The notes under the pieces: model-generated
The model's database searches: none
The model's input: only the letters and a program-made list of their open reading frames with translations
Told to the model about the DNA's origin: nothing
Part shown: piece by piece, positions 32,236 through 42,192 of the stretch
Position numbering within the stretch: the stretch's first letter is position 1
How the letters are laid out: the number at the start of each line of letters is the position of its first letter
Source of the DNA: Tausonia pullulans
Taxonomy: Eukaryota > Basidiomycota > Tremellomycetes > Cystofilobasidiales > Mrakiaceae
Length of the DNA stretch: 64,000 nt
Assembly: GCA_951802195.1 (NCBI GenBank)
Contig: OX637620.1
Location: forward strand, 1,116,001 to 1,180,000
Direction: 5' to 3'
Program-made: the position numbers and the translations under genes

Positions 32236-35200
32236 CTACATGACCTCACTCAACCGTGTCATGCTCTTGACTGACCTGGGAGCCTCTGTGCCCGGATGGA
32301 GAACGAGCTGGTCCTTGCGAAGGTAGGGGATCTGGGTGTCCTTTGCGAGAAGGTCATCGGCCCTCTTCTTCCGAAGTAACTCGATCGGCTCCTGCAACGG
32401 GGCTTTGCCTGCCTTCGAAGCCTTCGAAGCTGTCTTTTTCGAGCCCTTCTTGGCGGAGGAGACGGTGACATCGGCGACTGGTTCCAGCTGGTCCGACGTG
32501 AGCTGGCTGAGCGCGAACTGAAGGCTGCGCTGGAGCTCGTCCCGGAGCTCGCGGGCGTCGGCCGGGTCGTTGAAGACAAGCGGGAGGCGGTAGCTGAGCC
32601 AGAGGTATGCCGAGTTGAGGTTGTGCGCGAGCTCGAGAGACTGGAGCTGCTTCTGCGTGATGGGCCGCATGGGCGCCAACGATGACGACGAGTCCAACTT
32701 CGGGGAAATGTCCGGGCGTGGAGGCGCTACCTTGCCGGCGTCGTCAGCCTGAAGCCGGAGCTCGACCTCTTTCTCATACTGAAGGCGCTGGCGCTGGATG
32801 TTGAAATGGTGGGACAGCAAACCGTGTTCCTTGAGCAATCGAGACATCTTTATGGGCGCGCCGGCGACTTGAGCCCTGAGGAAGCTCGCGATGACGACGC
32901 TGGCGGCCGGATCCGAGGCCCGGACGGGGACCATCCGCCAGAGCAGCTTCTCCTGAAGCGAGAGCGTCGAGGCGTGCTCTTCGATCATTGCCGCCAGCTC
33001 GAGGAACGGTTCAGTGTTGACGAGGATGAAATTGGATCCAGTTCGGGCAAGGCGAGAGAGCTGGTGTATGACGTAGTCGAGAGGTGTGTCGGGACCGAAA
33101 ATGCCATAGAGACGTTCGAGGTCCGCGATCTGATAGTCGAGCCGGGCGCGAGAGATAACAGGCACGTCTTGGCCCCAGTGCTCCCGGAGAATAGGGAGAT
33201 CCTCGGCTCGGAGCGTCGTCGCAACACCCTGGATCCCCTTGCCGTGCATGCCGAAGCGTCCAGCGCGACCAGCGATCTGTTTGACCTGCGAGGTCCGCAG
33301 AGGGACGTACTTCTCCCCGTTATAGCGCTCTAGGTTGATGAAGACGACGCGTCGGATAGTCCTGAGAGGGGAAAAAGGGAGCAAAATGAGCAAGGGCACA
33401 CAAAGCCCAAAAGTGATCGCGAAGCTCACAAGTTGAGACCCATACCGACGGCATCGCTGGCAACCATGACATCATAGCCACTGTCCGGGTCGTTGAAGAG
33501 CGCAGCCTGCTCCGCTCGCGTCTCAGGAGGCAGAGCACCATAGGCAATGGCGCACTTGAGTCCCGTCGCGGCCTCAATGGCGGCCTTCTGGTCGTGAATC
33601 CGCTGGCGACTGAGAACGACGACACAGTCTCCCGGTTGAATGTCTTTGAGCGAGGGAAGCGGCTCATCGGCAATGGACAGCTCCGAGAGACGGCGGTAGT
33701 GCGTCACGTCGAAGTCATCGCCCATCTCCTTGGCCAGCCGGCGAATGAGGTCGACAGAACTAGCCTCTCCACAGAGGTGAACCTCCCGTGCGCAGGAGCC
33801 AAGGACAGCCTGCGTCCAGGCGCCGCCGCGGTCGCCATCAGCGATGAGCTGGATCTCATCAAAGACGGCGACATCGAGCGGTGTCGACTTCTGCGCGGTC
33901 ATCTCGATGGTTGCAGCTGACAGACCGGCCGAACCGACGAAGCGGACTTCCTCGCCCGTCTCGAGGTTGCATGGCCGGCCGACTCCGTCCATCCCAGCGA
34001 TCTCTCCGCGGTTGATCCTCGACCAGACCTCGTGAGCGAGCAGGCGAAGCGGTCCAGCATAAACGCCCTGCGAAGCCTTGACGAGCGCCTTGAGGGCGTT
34101 GTATGTCTTGCCGCTGTTGGTGGGCCCGACGTGAAGGTGAATCTTCCGCTTGTACGCACGAGCGGCGGACGCCGGGGCGCGGTCAGCAGGATACCTGAGG
34201 TCGGTGGCGGCAGCGATCCGGCTCAGGCGCTGGAGAGCCTCAGTGGGGACAAGAGTTGAACGACGAAGATCGAGAGGCATTGAGTCGTCCGTGAGACTGG
34301 ATGCCGAGGCTCCAGCCAGACGAGAGGCGAGCTGCTTCGGAGCCCACTCCAGTAGTCGGTGCATGATGCAGATCTGGATGGCAGTATTCCACGAGCAACC
34401 GCGGGCGTCTTCCTCAGAGCCTCGAAAATCTGCCTGGAGTGACTGGACGTCCCAGATTCGTTCCCATGACTCGAGATGCGAAGCCTCGGAGAGCTCGAGT
34501 CTGACAGATCTACCAAACTCGGTTGCGATGAGGGTGGCGTCACTTTGAGAAAACCGGAGGTCCTTGAGGTGGCGAACGAGCCGGCAGTCCGGGTCCTGCA
34601 GCGACTGAAGGGAGGAAAGAAGGAGCTCCCTAATCTGGAGAGGGTCGGTAGAGAGAGTGGTGGGCCGGTCGGAGGAAGGGGGAGGCATTTGGGTTGTGGA
34701 GGGTTCTTCGGAGGCATTGGGGTCAAAGTCGAAGAAAGAAGTGGGTTCGGTCTCCTCTTCTGGGGCCGATTGCGCGAGTAGAGGGGAGGAGGAGACCTGG
34801 CGAATGGAGGGAATTGCCCTTGGCGAAGGTACTGAAGCAGAGGAAGAGCAGAGAGGACGGAGAGAGGGTGTGGGCCGATTGGGTCGAGAAGATGGTGTGT
34901 TGGAAACGAGGCGGCTCATCACGAGCAGACAAGACATAGGGGTAACACCCGCGGTTCTCCGAGCGGCTCCCTGGCGAGCAAAGGTTAGTGAGGACCATCC
35001 GTGACCGTCAAGGGACGATTAAAACGCTTCTACGTACCAATGAGCGAGGCCGCGTTCGGGTTAGAATGTCGCGCACCTCATCTGAGAGTCCGTGAATGGT
35101 GGAGTAATCCAGATCCGGTGGTATGAGGGAATCTTCTTCTGAGTCAAACGCCGCCATATCCGCCCGCTGTCGCTCTATGCTCGCTTGGTACAGCCCTTTG

Positions 35201-38142
35201 TGACAGAATTACGTCAGCCAATGGTCAAGCGAAGCGAATGCAGGGAGGAACCCACTCTCAAAGCTTAGCCTCTCAATCAGCTTAGGATCGACATCTGCGA
35301 GCTCCGGCATAATTGATTGAAGCAATTGTGGGAAGCCGTCGCTGCCACCTCCAAGCGCGTCCCATGCCCTGGAGACATGAGAGTTATGTCAGTAACAACC
35401 TCTTCTTGAGCGCATGGAGAGGAACAAGGCCGTACGAGGTCATCCGCGTGCCGGACCTAAGAAAAGTAGCGCCCTTGGCATTCCAGCTCGCTCCAGAGAA
35501 CGTCGTCGTCTTGAGGACGTCTTTTGTCCGTTCGATCTCAGCCAAAGTCGCCTCAAAGACACTCCGTCTAGACGGCTGAATGATCCCGTGGGCTATGCCT
35601 GGTGTCGCAAGCCGAAGAACTCAAATTCAGCGCTAACTTCTCAGATACGGGGGGCCTTGCAAACCGCGCGTACCCTTGGGAGTGAGTCGCAGATCCGCGT
35701 TGTCGGCCCGCTGGGAGATGCGGAACTCCGATCGAGAGGTAAAGACCCTGTCTATAGACGAAATAATCAGCAGCGGTTTCTTTGACAGAGGAACGGATGG
35801 GCTTGCTCACAGGGCTCGTCCGCGCCCTTCGTGATCAGGTCGTCAATCATGACGCCGATAAAGCCATCGGAACGCTTGATGATCATTGGAGGGCGTCCTG
35901 CAGGTTTCAAAGTGACATCATCAGTCAGAAGAAGGATGACCCGATGTGAATTCTGAAGCAGGCTCACCAAGAGCAGCCAAGCCAGCATTGGCGCCTGCGA
36001 CGAGTCCTTGTCCCGCAGCCTCCTCGTACCCAGTGGTCCCGTTGATCTGACCGGCGAGGAAGAGTCCCTACAATGCGATGGAAAAGCGCGTTAGTTTAAT
36101 TTTAAAAAATGACTTTTGAGTACGTCAAAAAGATAAATCTACTTTGACGCGCTTAGTCTCGAGCGTCGCTGATGAATGATCAGGCCGAATGTCAGGCAAC
36201 TGCTCCGTAAGAGAGCGCAAGATCGACTCACGATTCAGCTCCCTCGGATCGACGAAGTCATACTGCGTGGCGTGTCATCCTTCAGCAATCACAGCTCAAG
36301 CCAGGACCATCCTTCACGTTGCTAGACGAACCTCGACTCCGTAGCCAGCGCGGACCATCTTGACATCTTCAAGGCCCTTAATAGTCCGGAAGACACGCTC
36401 TTGGACGTCCGCCGGTAGCGTGACCGACATGCCCGAGGGATAGACGAGATCAGTGTCGAAGCCCTCGGGCTCGAGCCAGATGCGGTGTGCAGTGAGTTGC
36501 GGGTGCTTGATGACCTTGGACTCAATAGAGGGGCAGTAGCGCGGGCCTTGAGGAGGGAGGTGACGGTCAGGTAGAAAGACAAGAGTGGATGAAAGATAGG
36601 CTAACCCTTTACAGTCTCTCGGATGTGGACTGAGAGATGCAGGTTGTCCCGGACGATCTTGTTCGTCTCTGGATTGGTCGTCGTCAGGTAACATGGCAGT
36701 TGATTGTCCTGAAATGACGTAGGTCAGAGAGTGATTTTCTCATATTGAAGGTTGGAACAAACCAAGTTGGCACCGATCCGCTCCAGCCCTCCAGTCATCT
36801 CGTGGAGGTAACTGAACGCACGAGAGTCACGGGCGTCGGGCTTCTGAGGCATGAGGCCCTCGTAGTTGATCGTTCTTCCATCCAGCCGGGGAGGGGTGCC
36901 CGTCTTGAGTCGGCCGAGAGTAAAATTGAGGGAGCGAAGTGACTGGGAGAGTGAAGGAGAAGAAGGAGGCTCGGATATTCGGCCTGCGGGGTAGCTATCC
37001 AGACCGAGATGGATCCTGAGGTTGACAGCGCACTCTGAGTAAGTTTGCAAGCGAGAGAACAACTCTTTCGTGGGAAGAGACTCACTCTCCGCCGAGGAAT
37101 GTCCCCGTACAGATAACTACCGACGGACACATGACGATCTCGCCCGTCTCTGCTCGTGGACATTTCGTGAATATTATTGTCACAGTGCAAAATTCACAGT
37201 GTCAATAAGAACTCACCCAGTCTCACTCCAGAAACGCTAGACACGCCCTCGTCGTGCTGCCACACTAGGTCTAAGACTGAGCCCTGACGGACTTCAAGGT
37301 TCGGGACCTCGGCGAGCGCCTCCTGCATGTTCTGCCGGTAGAGTGTGCGCGACATCTGAGCTCGATGACCCCAAGCAGCTGGCCCGCGAGATGTGTTGAG
37401 GAGATGGAAACAGATAGCGGACTTGTCTGGGAATGAGTTCAACAGGACAGCCGGTGTCAGCGAGTAGATCCTCGCCATTCATGTTGGGGCTGGCCATCCA
37501 ACGGATTTAGTCTAGCTGAGCGCCGCCCGAAATGATAAAACAACATTCGTCCAAGATCCTCCCTTGTCTCTCACGGCCAGTAGCTGTCGAGATACAGAAG
37601 GGCTGTCCATTCCAAACAGGGACGGGCGGTCTATGCGCTTTACCCCTGCTCCCTATCTCCCAGCTCAAACAGAAGCACGCCTTGACGGATCAAGAGGCGG
37701 GCGAGACATAGAGAAGCAGGCAGAGGGAAGTGGAAGAGAGCGACTCACCTCCAACAATGCCCATGAGCCCACCGAGCGCATCGACCTCCCGAATGAGGCT
37801 GCCCTTCCCGACACCGCCGAGACTTGGGTTACAGCTCATCTCGCCGACAGTGTCGAGGCGCTGAGTCATTAAAACCGTCCGGGCTCCCGTCCGAGCAGCA
37901 GCAGCGGCGGCCTCGCACCCGGCGTGGCCAGCACCAACGACGAGGACGTCGTATCGGGAGGCGGATGGCGGCGGCGGCGGACTGGGTGTGGGCGCGGAAG
38001 TGGAGGACGACGAGAGCGTGGCGAGGCCGCGCCGTGCGAGGACAGAGCTAGCACCGGCACTCAAGAGCGGGCGAAATGGTAGGGACATCAGGCGATGCTG
38101 TGCCTGGAGTCGTCTGGACCCCAGTGAGGAAGTGGGCCGCAT
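32236..38142 (-). CDS. MTO1-SUV3: Predicted MTO1-SUV3 fusion: mitochondrial tRNA-modifying enzyme plus RNA helicase
   Basis: Continuous gene of 18 exons, ATG 38142 (alternative 38088) to TAG/TGA-type stop at 32236, about 1,556 aa. Exons 1-16 encode MTO1/Gid[19 protein letters not shown] (FAD site), [62 protein letters not shown] and the C-terminal [19 protein letters not shown] helices. MTO1 with MSS1 adds a 5-substituent to wobble uridine of mitochondrial tRNAs. With no stop, the exon at 34970-33430 reads on through Met680 into SUV3: [39 protein letters not shown] and, across the last intron, [10 protein letters not shown], then the Suv3 C-terminal domain. SUV3 unwinds mitochondrial RNA for decay. 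The linker (~690-745) is Ser/Pro/Arg-rich and presequence-like. Exon 2 is a 9-nt call (37583-37575; a 6-nt GC-donor form is the alternative). SUV3 could also be made from its own internal start at 34937. Confidence 0.85.
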
Positions 38143-38331
38143 GTGAGGCGTGAGGGAGGACAAGTCCGTTGGTCGTCGAGGGAAGCCGCTCGCTCAAAAG
38201 AATCGAAGCACAGGCGAAGGAAGAGGGCGGGGTTCTCTCCGAAATGACGAAGTCGTCAAGGCGACATAGAAACACGTCGGATTCAGCGTGAGGAGGGCAT
38301 GATATCATCAACAAAAATCGAAGCAGAAAGA
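38143..38331. promoter_or_regulatory. Compact promoter of the MTO1-SUV3 gene
   Basis: Only about 190 bp separate the MTO1 ATG from the stop of the next minus-strand gene. This is where the promoter of the fused gene must begin; no comparable non-coding gap exists in front of the SUV3 part. Confidence 0.5.
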
Positions 38332-39230
38332 CTAGACATCGCGATAGAAAAAGATTTCCGGCTGCGTCGCCAGGAGGTCTCCCTGCTCGACCAGTGTCTG
38401 GAACTCCTCGCCTGAATGAAGATAGTAAGCCCGCCAGCGATCAGTCGTTGATAACAATGTTACTGCAAGAGACACTTCTCACTCTGGAGATGCAGGTCGA
38501 AACTTTCATAGTCCGAAAAGTGGGCTGTGAAGCGAAGGAGGCCATCGGAGCGCATATGTATGCATTGAGCGGGTCAGATAGCAGATCTCTTCCTGGGCAG
38601 TCGAGTGAACCACTGCTCTATTTCTGACCATATAGGATGAATTTGCCGCATTCGCCGTCATCCATGCACTTCAGGCTCCGATGCGAGACTGTAGCGGAGA
38701 GCAGCAAGGGGTGAAGAGAGATCGCGGGTAGGGGGATGGGCGAGTCTTAAGATTAGCCTTCTGCACAAAGTCGAGCTCGAGGAAGCCTTTGATCAAGTCT
38801 TACCGACGAGCTCTTCCTGGTTGTCGAGGATCTGGTTCGAGAGGCTGAGCAAAAAATCGTCGGCCATAAGTCAATCAGTCTCCCAGAGGAAGCAGCGAAA
38901 GCGGGCTCCTCCGACGGCGGCCCCTCTCACTCCTTGAGGAAGCAGGCCAGAGCGTCGGCCTTCTCGGGTTTGGCGTAGAGCTGAAGGTAGTGTCGGCCGT
39001 GTCAAAATCATTTCATTGGTATTTTCTGGGGGATAAGCTTCACGTACCACCATGAACGAGACGAACGAGCCCTCGGCGCTGCTCTCTGAGCTGCCCGAGG
39101 CCGTGCTTGGCGGGTCGAAGGACCGCGAGGCGACCGAGGGAGAGCGTGAGCGGGAAAGGGCCGGGAGAAATTCCGCACGGAGGGCGTGGAACTCTGCGGC
39201 CGAGATCCCGGTGACGGCGGGGCGGGACAT
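38332..39230 (-). CDS. Small ABM-fold (dimeric alpha/beta barrel) protein
   Basis: Six exons (39230-39048, 38980-38931, 38844-38804, 38688-38629, 38524-38483, 38411-38332) encode 151 aa. After a 50-residue Ser-rich N-terminal segment the sequence has the pattern of an antibiotic-biosynthesis-monooxygenase-like barrel: SFVSFMVLYAKPEKADAL (strand-helix), FILYAHFSDYESFDLHL (central strand and helix), SEEFQTLVEQGDLL and a last strand EIFFYRDV. Proteins of this fold include heme- or quinol-active monooxygenases and many small enzymes of unknown role. No catalytic signature can be assigned. The exon carrying KCMDDGECGKFILY is supported by splice signals on both sides. Confidence 0.65.
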
Positions 39231-39643
39231 GGGTCGTTGACGAGGGGAAGATGGGAAGGGCGGAAGCGCCGGCGAGCGGACGGAGGAAGGCGGTGAAGGC
39301 GACGAAAGTGGGTTTGTCTTCCTCGGATGAATTAATGGATGCTGAAGTTAAGAGATAGTCTATGAAGGAGCCGAGAGCTTTTGCTGAGCTGTCTTTCTGG
39401 AAGGCTGTTGCTGCTTGCTGATGGTGGTTCTAAGGCGCAAGCGAGCTGAGGTGTGTCCCTCTCCGCGAGCTCTGCTGCCAGGGATGTCTACTCGGTGAGA
39501 GCGGCAGTCGCGCGGCGCGTCGGGCTTCCCGACCAGAGGGGGCCATGCGCTGTAGTTCGAAACTTCGAGGCAGAGGGAGGGAAAGGGAGGGAGTCTGCTT
39601 CTCTCAACCATCAACCCACATCATTTCCGTCACACACTCCACG
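39231..39643. promoter_or_regulatory. Divergent promoter region, ABM-fold and NOP13-like genes
   Basis: About 410 bp between two divergent ATGs. Nothing beyond promoter sequence is supported. Confidence 0.45.
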
Positions 39644-41854
39644 ATGCCAAAGGACAAGACGCTCAAAAAGGAGAAGAAGGATAAAAAGGAGAGAAAGGAC
39701 AAGAAGGACAAGAAAGTCAAGACTGTCGAGGAGGACGTCGCCGTCGTTCCTTCAACCTCGATCGAGGACGAGCGGCCCGTCGCCTCGACCTCGTCTCTCC
39801 AACTGACGTCTTCTGCCGATGTTGAGGGGATCGAGGACGCCACTACCGCCGAGGACAAGGATCTCCTCGAGATCGACACCACCCTCCCGGCCCCGCTCTC
39901 CAAGGCGCAGGCACGCAAGGCCAAGGCCAAAGGCCTTCCACCGCCCGCGCCCGTCCCGTCGTCGGCGCTTCCGGACGTCGAAGGCGTCGACGGAACTGAA
40001 GCTTCGGGGGAGAAGAAATCCAAGAAGGAGAAGTCTACACCGGTGGAGAAATACTCGATCTGGGTGGGTAATCTGGCGTTCAAGACAACCGAGCAACAAC
40101 TCCGCGACTTCTTTGCTCCGGCTCTTAAGCCGACGAAGCAGTGGGGCAGCGGCGGCGGCGAGGGATCTGAGGAGAAGTCTGCTGGAGAGGGAGAGGAGGT
40201 CAAGGATACTGGTGCTGGAGAGGAGGAGGTCAAGATCGTGCGCATTAACTTGCCCAAGACCCTCGGTAACGGCAAGTTCGGCAAGAACAAGGGGTGAGTC
40301 ATGGCGTCTGTCATATACCGTGGCAATAATTGTCTCTATGATTGACCTGCCACTCCTGTCAGATTTGCCTACATTGACTTTTCGACGAAGGAGGCCTGCC
40401 ATCGCGCGGTGAAGCTCTCTGAGGGCCACCTCGGTTCGTCCCCGATTTGTGTCCTGTCTGCCCAGTCTCTAATGACGACGTGCTCAAACTCTCATTTACT
40501 GTCGATGACTAGACGGGCGAGCGCTCCTCATCAAACTTGGCACGGACTTTGCTTCCCGGCCGGCGAGTGCTGCCTCGACTGCCCTTCCGGACGGCAAGAC
40601 CAAGTCGAGGACGGTCCAGGCACTCCTTGCGAAGCAGAAGCAGCCTCCTTCAGCGACGCTCTTTGTCGGAAATCTCGGGTGAGCCCGCGCAATATTACTA
40701 CTCCTGGATTGCTGTATATAAGATGAAGGCTGACTGAGTGTTTGCGATCCGCTCAGATTCGAGGCGACCGAGGAGGCTCTCCGAAACCTGATTGAGACGC
40801 ACTGGTCGACGTCGATGTCCTCCAACCGCCACTCCAAGCCGAAGAAGTCGTCCTTTCTCCCCGAGCCCTCGGAGACTGCTGCCGCCGAGGCCGCGAAGAA
40901 AGCCGCTGCTGTGGAGTCGAGCGATGAGGACGACTCGAGCGACGACGATGAGGACGAGGACGAAGATGAGGACGAGGCGATGGCCAAGCGGGTGCGGAGG
41001 GCTAAGAAAGAGGAGGAAAAGAAAGTTGTCGCTCCGATCGTTGAGAAGGCTTCAATCACGGACAAAGACGGCAACACACAGGAGATCGAAGTCTCTGGAG
41101 CCGGTCTGCGGAAGGTTCGAGTAGGCCAGTTCCAGGATACTGGAAAGTGCAAGGGGTGCGTCCTCTCTGTTCGTCTCTTCTTCGCTTTCATACTCATCGT
41201 CTGACGGATCTGGATCGCTTTTAGTTTCGCTTTCCTCGACTTCCACACTGCGGCTCAAGCCACGGCCGCGCTTATTGACATGCGGAATCATCGCCTCGAC
41301 GGTCGCTCACTCACTCTCGAGTACGCTTCGCCCGCCGCCACCGCACGTTCCGGGTCGGGCACGCAGACCTTCAACAACCCCGCCGCCGAAGCCCAGATGG
41401 TCGAAGGTGTGCCCGTCAAGGTCCGACCGCCCCCGACGCCCAAGACAAGCACAAAGAAGCGGCTGATGAAGAAGGAGCGAATCGCTGCCCGGCTTGCTGC
41501 CGGTCTCCCGCCGACGGTCCCCGTCGATGCTCCTAACAACCCGATGCCACCACCGAGAAACTTCGGAGGAGAGCGGCTCGCTGCCAAGCGTGTTCGCGGT
41601 GAGGACGATCAGGGAGCTGACGCTGCTGGGGATTCCGCCACATGGGAGGAGAGGAAGCGCCCGAAGCCGATGAACAAGTGGGAGAAGGCGGGTCGCACGG
41701 CGCCCGGTGGTTCGTCCCCTTTCACTTTTGCTGTCTTCTTAGCTAGACTTGACACTGATAGCCTTTGCTTTGTCCCTCAGGTGCCCTTGCCTTGGCGAAG
41801 AAGGAGTCAGTGGCGATCGTTGCGTCCGAGGGAAAGAAGGTCGTGTTCGACTAG
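39644..41854 (+). CDS. NOP13: Nop13-like nucleolar RNA-binding protein, two RRMs
   Basis: Six exons (39644-40293, 40363-40433, 40513-40678, 40757-41155, 41225-41709, 41781-41854) encode 614 aa. A Lys-rich start (KDKTLKKEKKDKKERKDKK) is followed by RRM1 (YSIWVGNLAFKTTEQQL..GFAYIDFSTKEACHRAV) and RRM2 (ATLFVGNLGFEATEEAL..GFAFLDFHTAAQATAAL). RRM2 contains a long acidic insertion (DEDDSSDDDEDEDEDEDE) between its first helix and the RNP1 strand. The C-terminus is basic with RPKPMNKWEKAGR, a motif seen in Nop13/Nop12-type proteins. These act in ribosome biogenesis in the nucleolus. All four RRM-internal introns interrupt at GF/GG codons of the RNP motifs. The start was set at the Lys-rich Met rather than an upstream in-frame ATG at 39545. 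Confidence 0.75.
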
Positions 41855-42192
41855 AGTCCCTCCCCACTTGTCCTTGCTCTTTGCTGTTTCTTGCCATTTT
41901 GGGCTATCCATCGATCATGCCTTTCGTAATATTCAACCCAAAAGATATGCGAGATATCAAGAGTTCGCTGCGCTCGTTGTCTTGGTGACGCGTCTGGTCA
42001 TTTTCTTCCCACTTCTTCGCCTCGTTCGCCCTCGCCCTCCCTTTCTCCCGCAGACCCTCCCGCAGCGACACCAACCACCAGCTGCGCCGTCCCCTCCCCC
42101 TCCCCCTCCTCTCCGGCCGTCGCCCCCTCGCTCTCCCCCGAGCCGCCCGATCTCCCCACCCCTCCGCCTGCGCGCCCGACCTCCCGAGAGAG
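41855..42192. promoter_or_regulatory. Promoter region of the C2H2 factor gene
   Basis: About 340 bp between tandem genes. The last ~180 bp are strongly C-rich on the plus strand, a likely core promoter and leader. No other gene is seen. Confidence 0.45.

Noticed and set aside
33430-34937. A separate SUV3 gene starting at the ATG at 34937
   Set aside because: That Met is an internal codon of an exon already entered in phase from MTO1, and no stop separates the two parts. Kept as an alternative internal start, not as the main model.
38143-38163. MTO1 start at 38163
   Set aside because: The codon there is TTG. The first in-frame ATG is at 38142, with a second at 38088.
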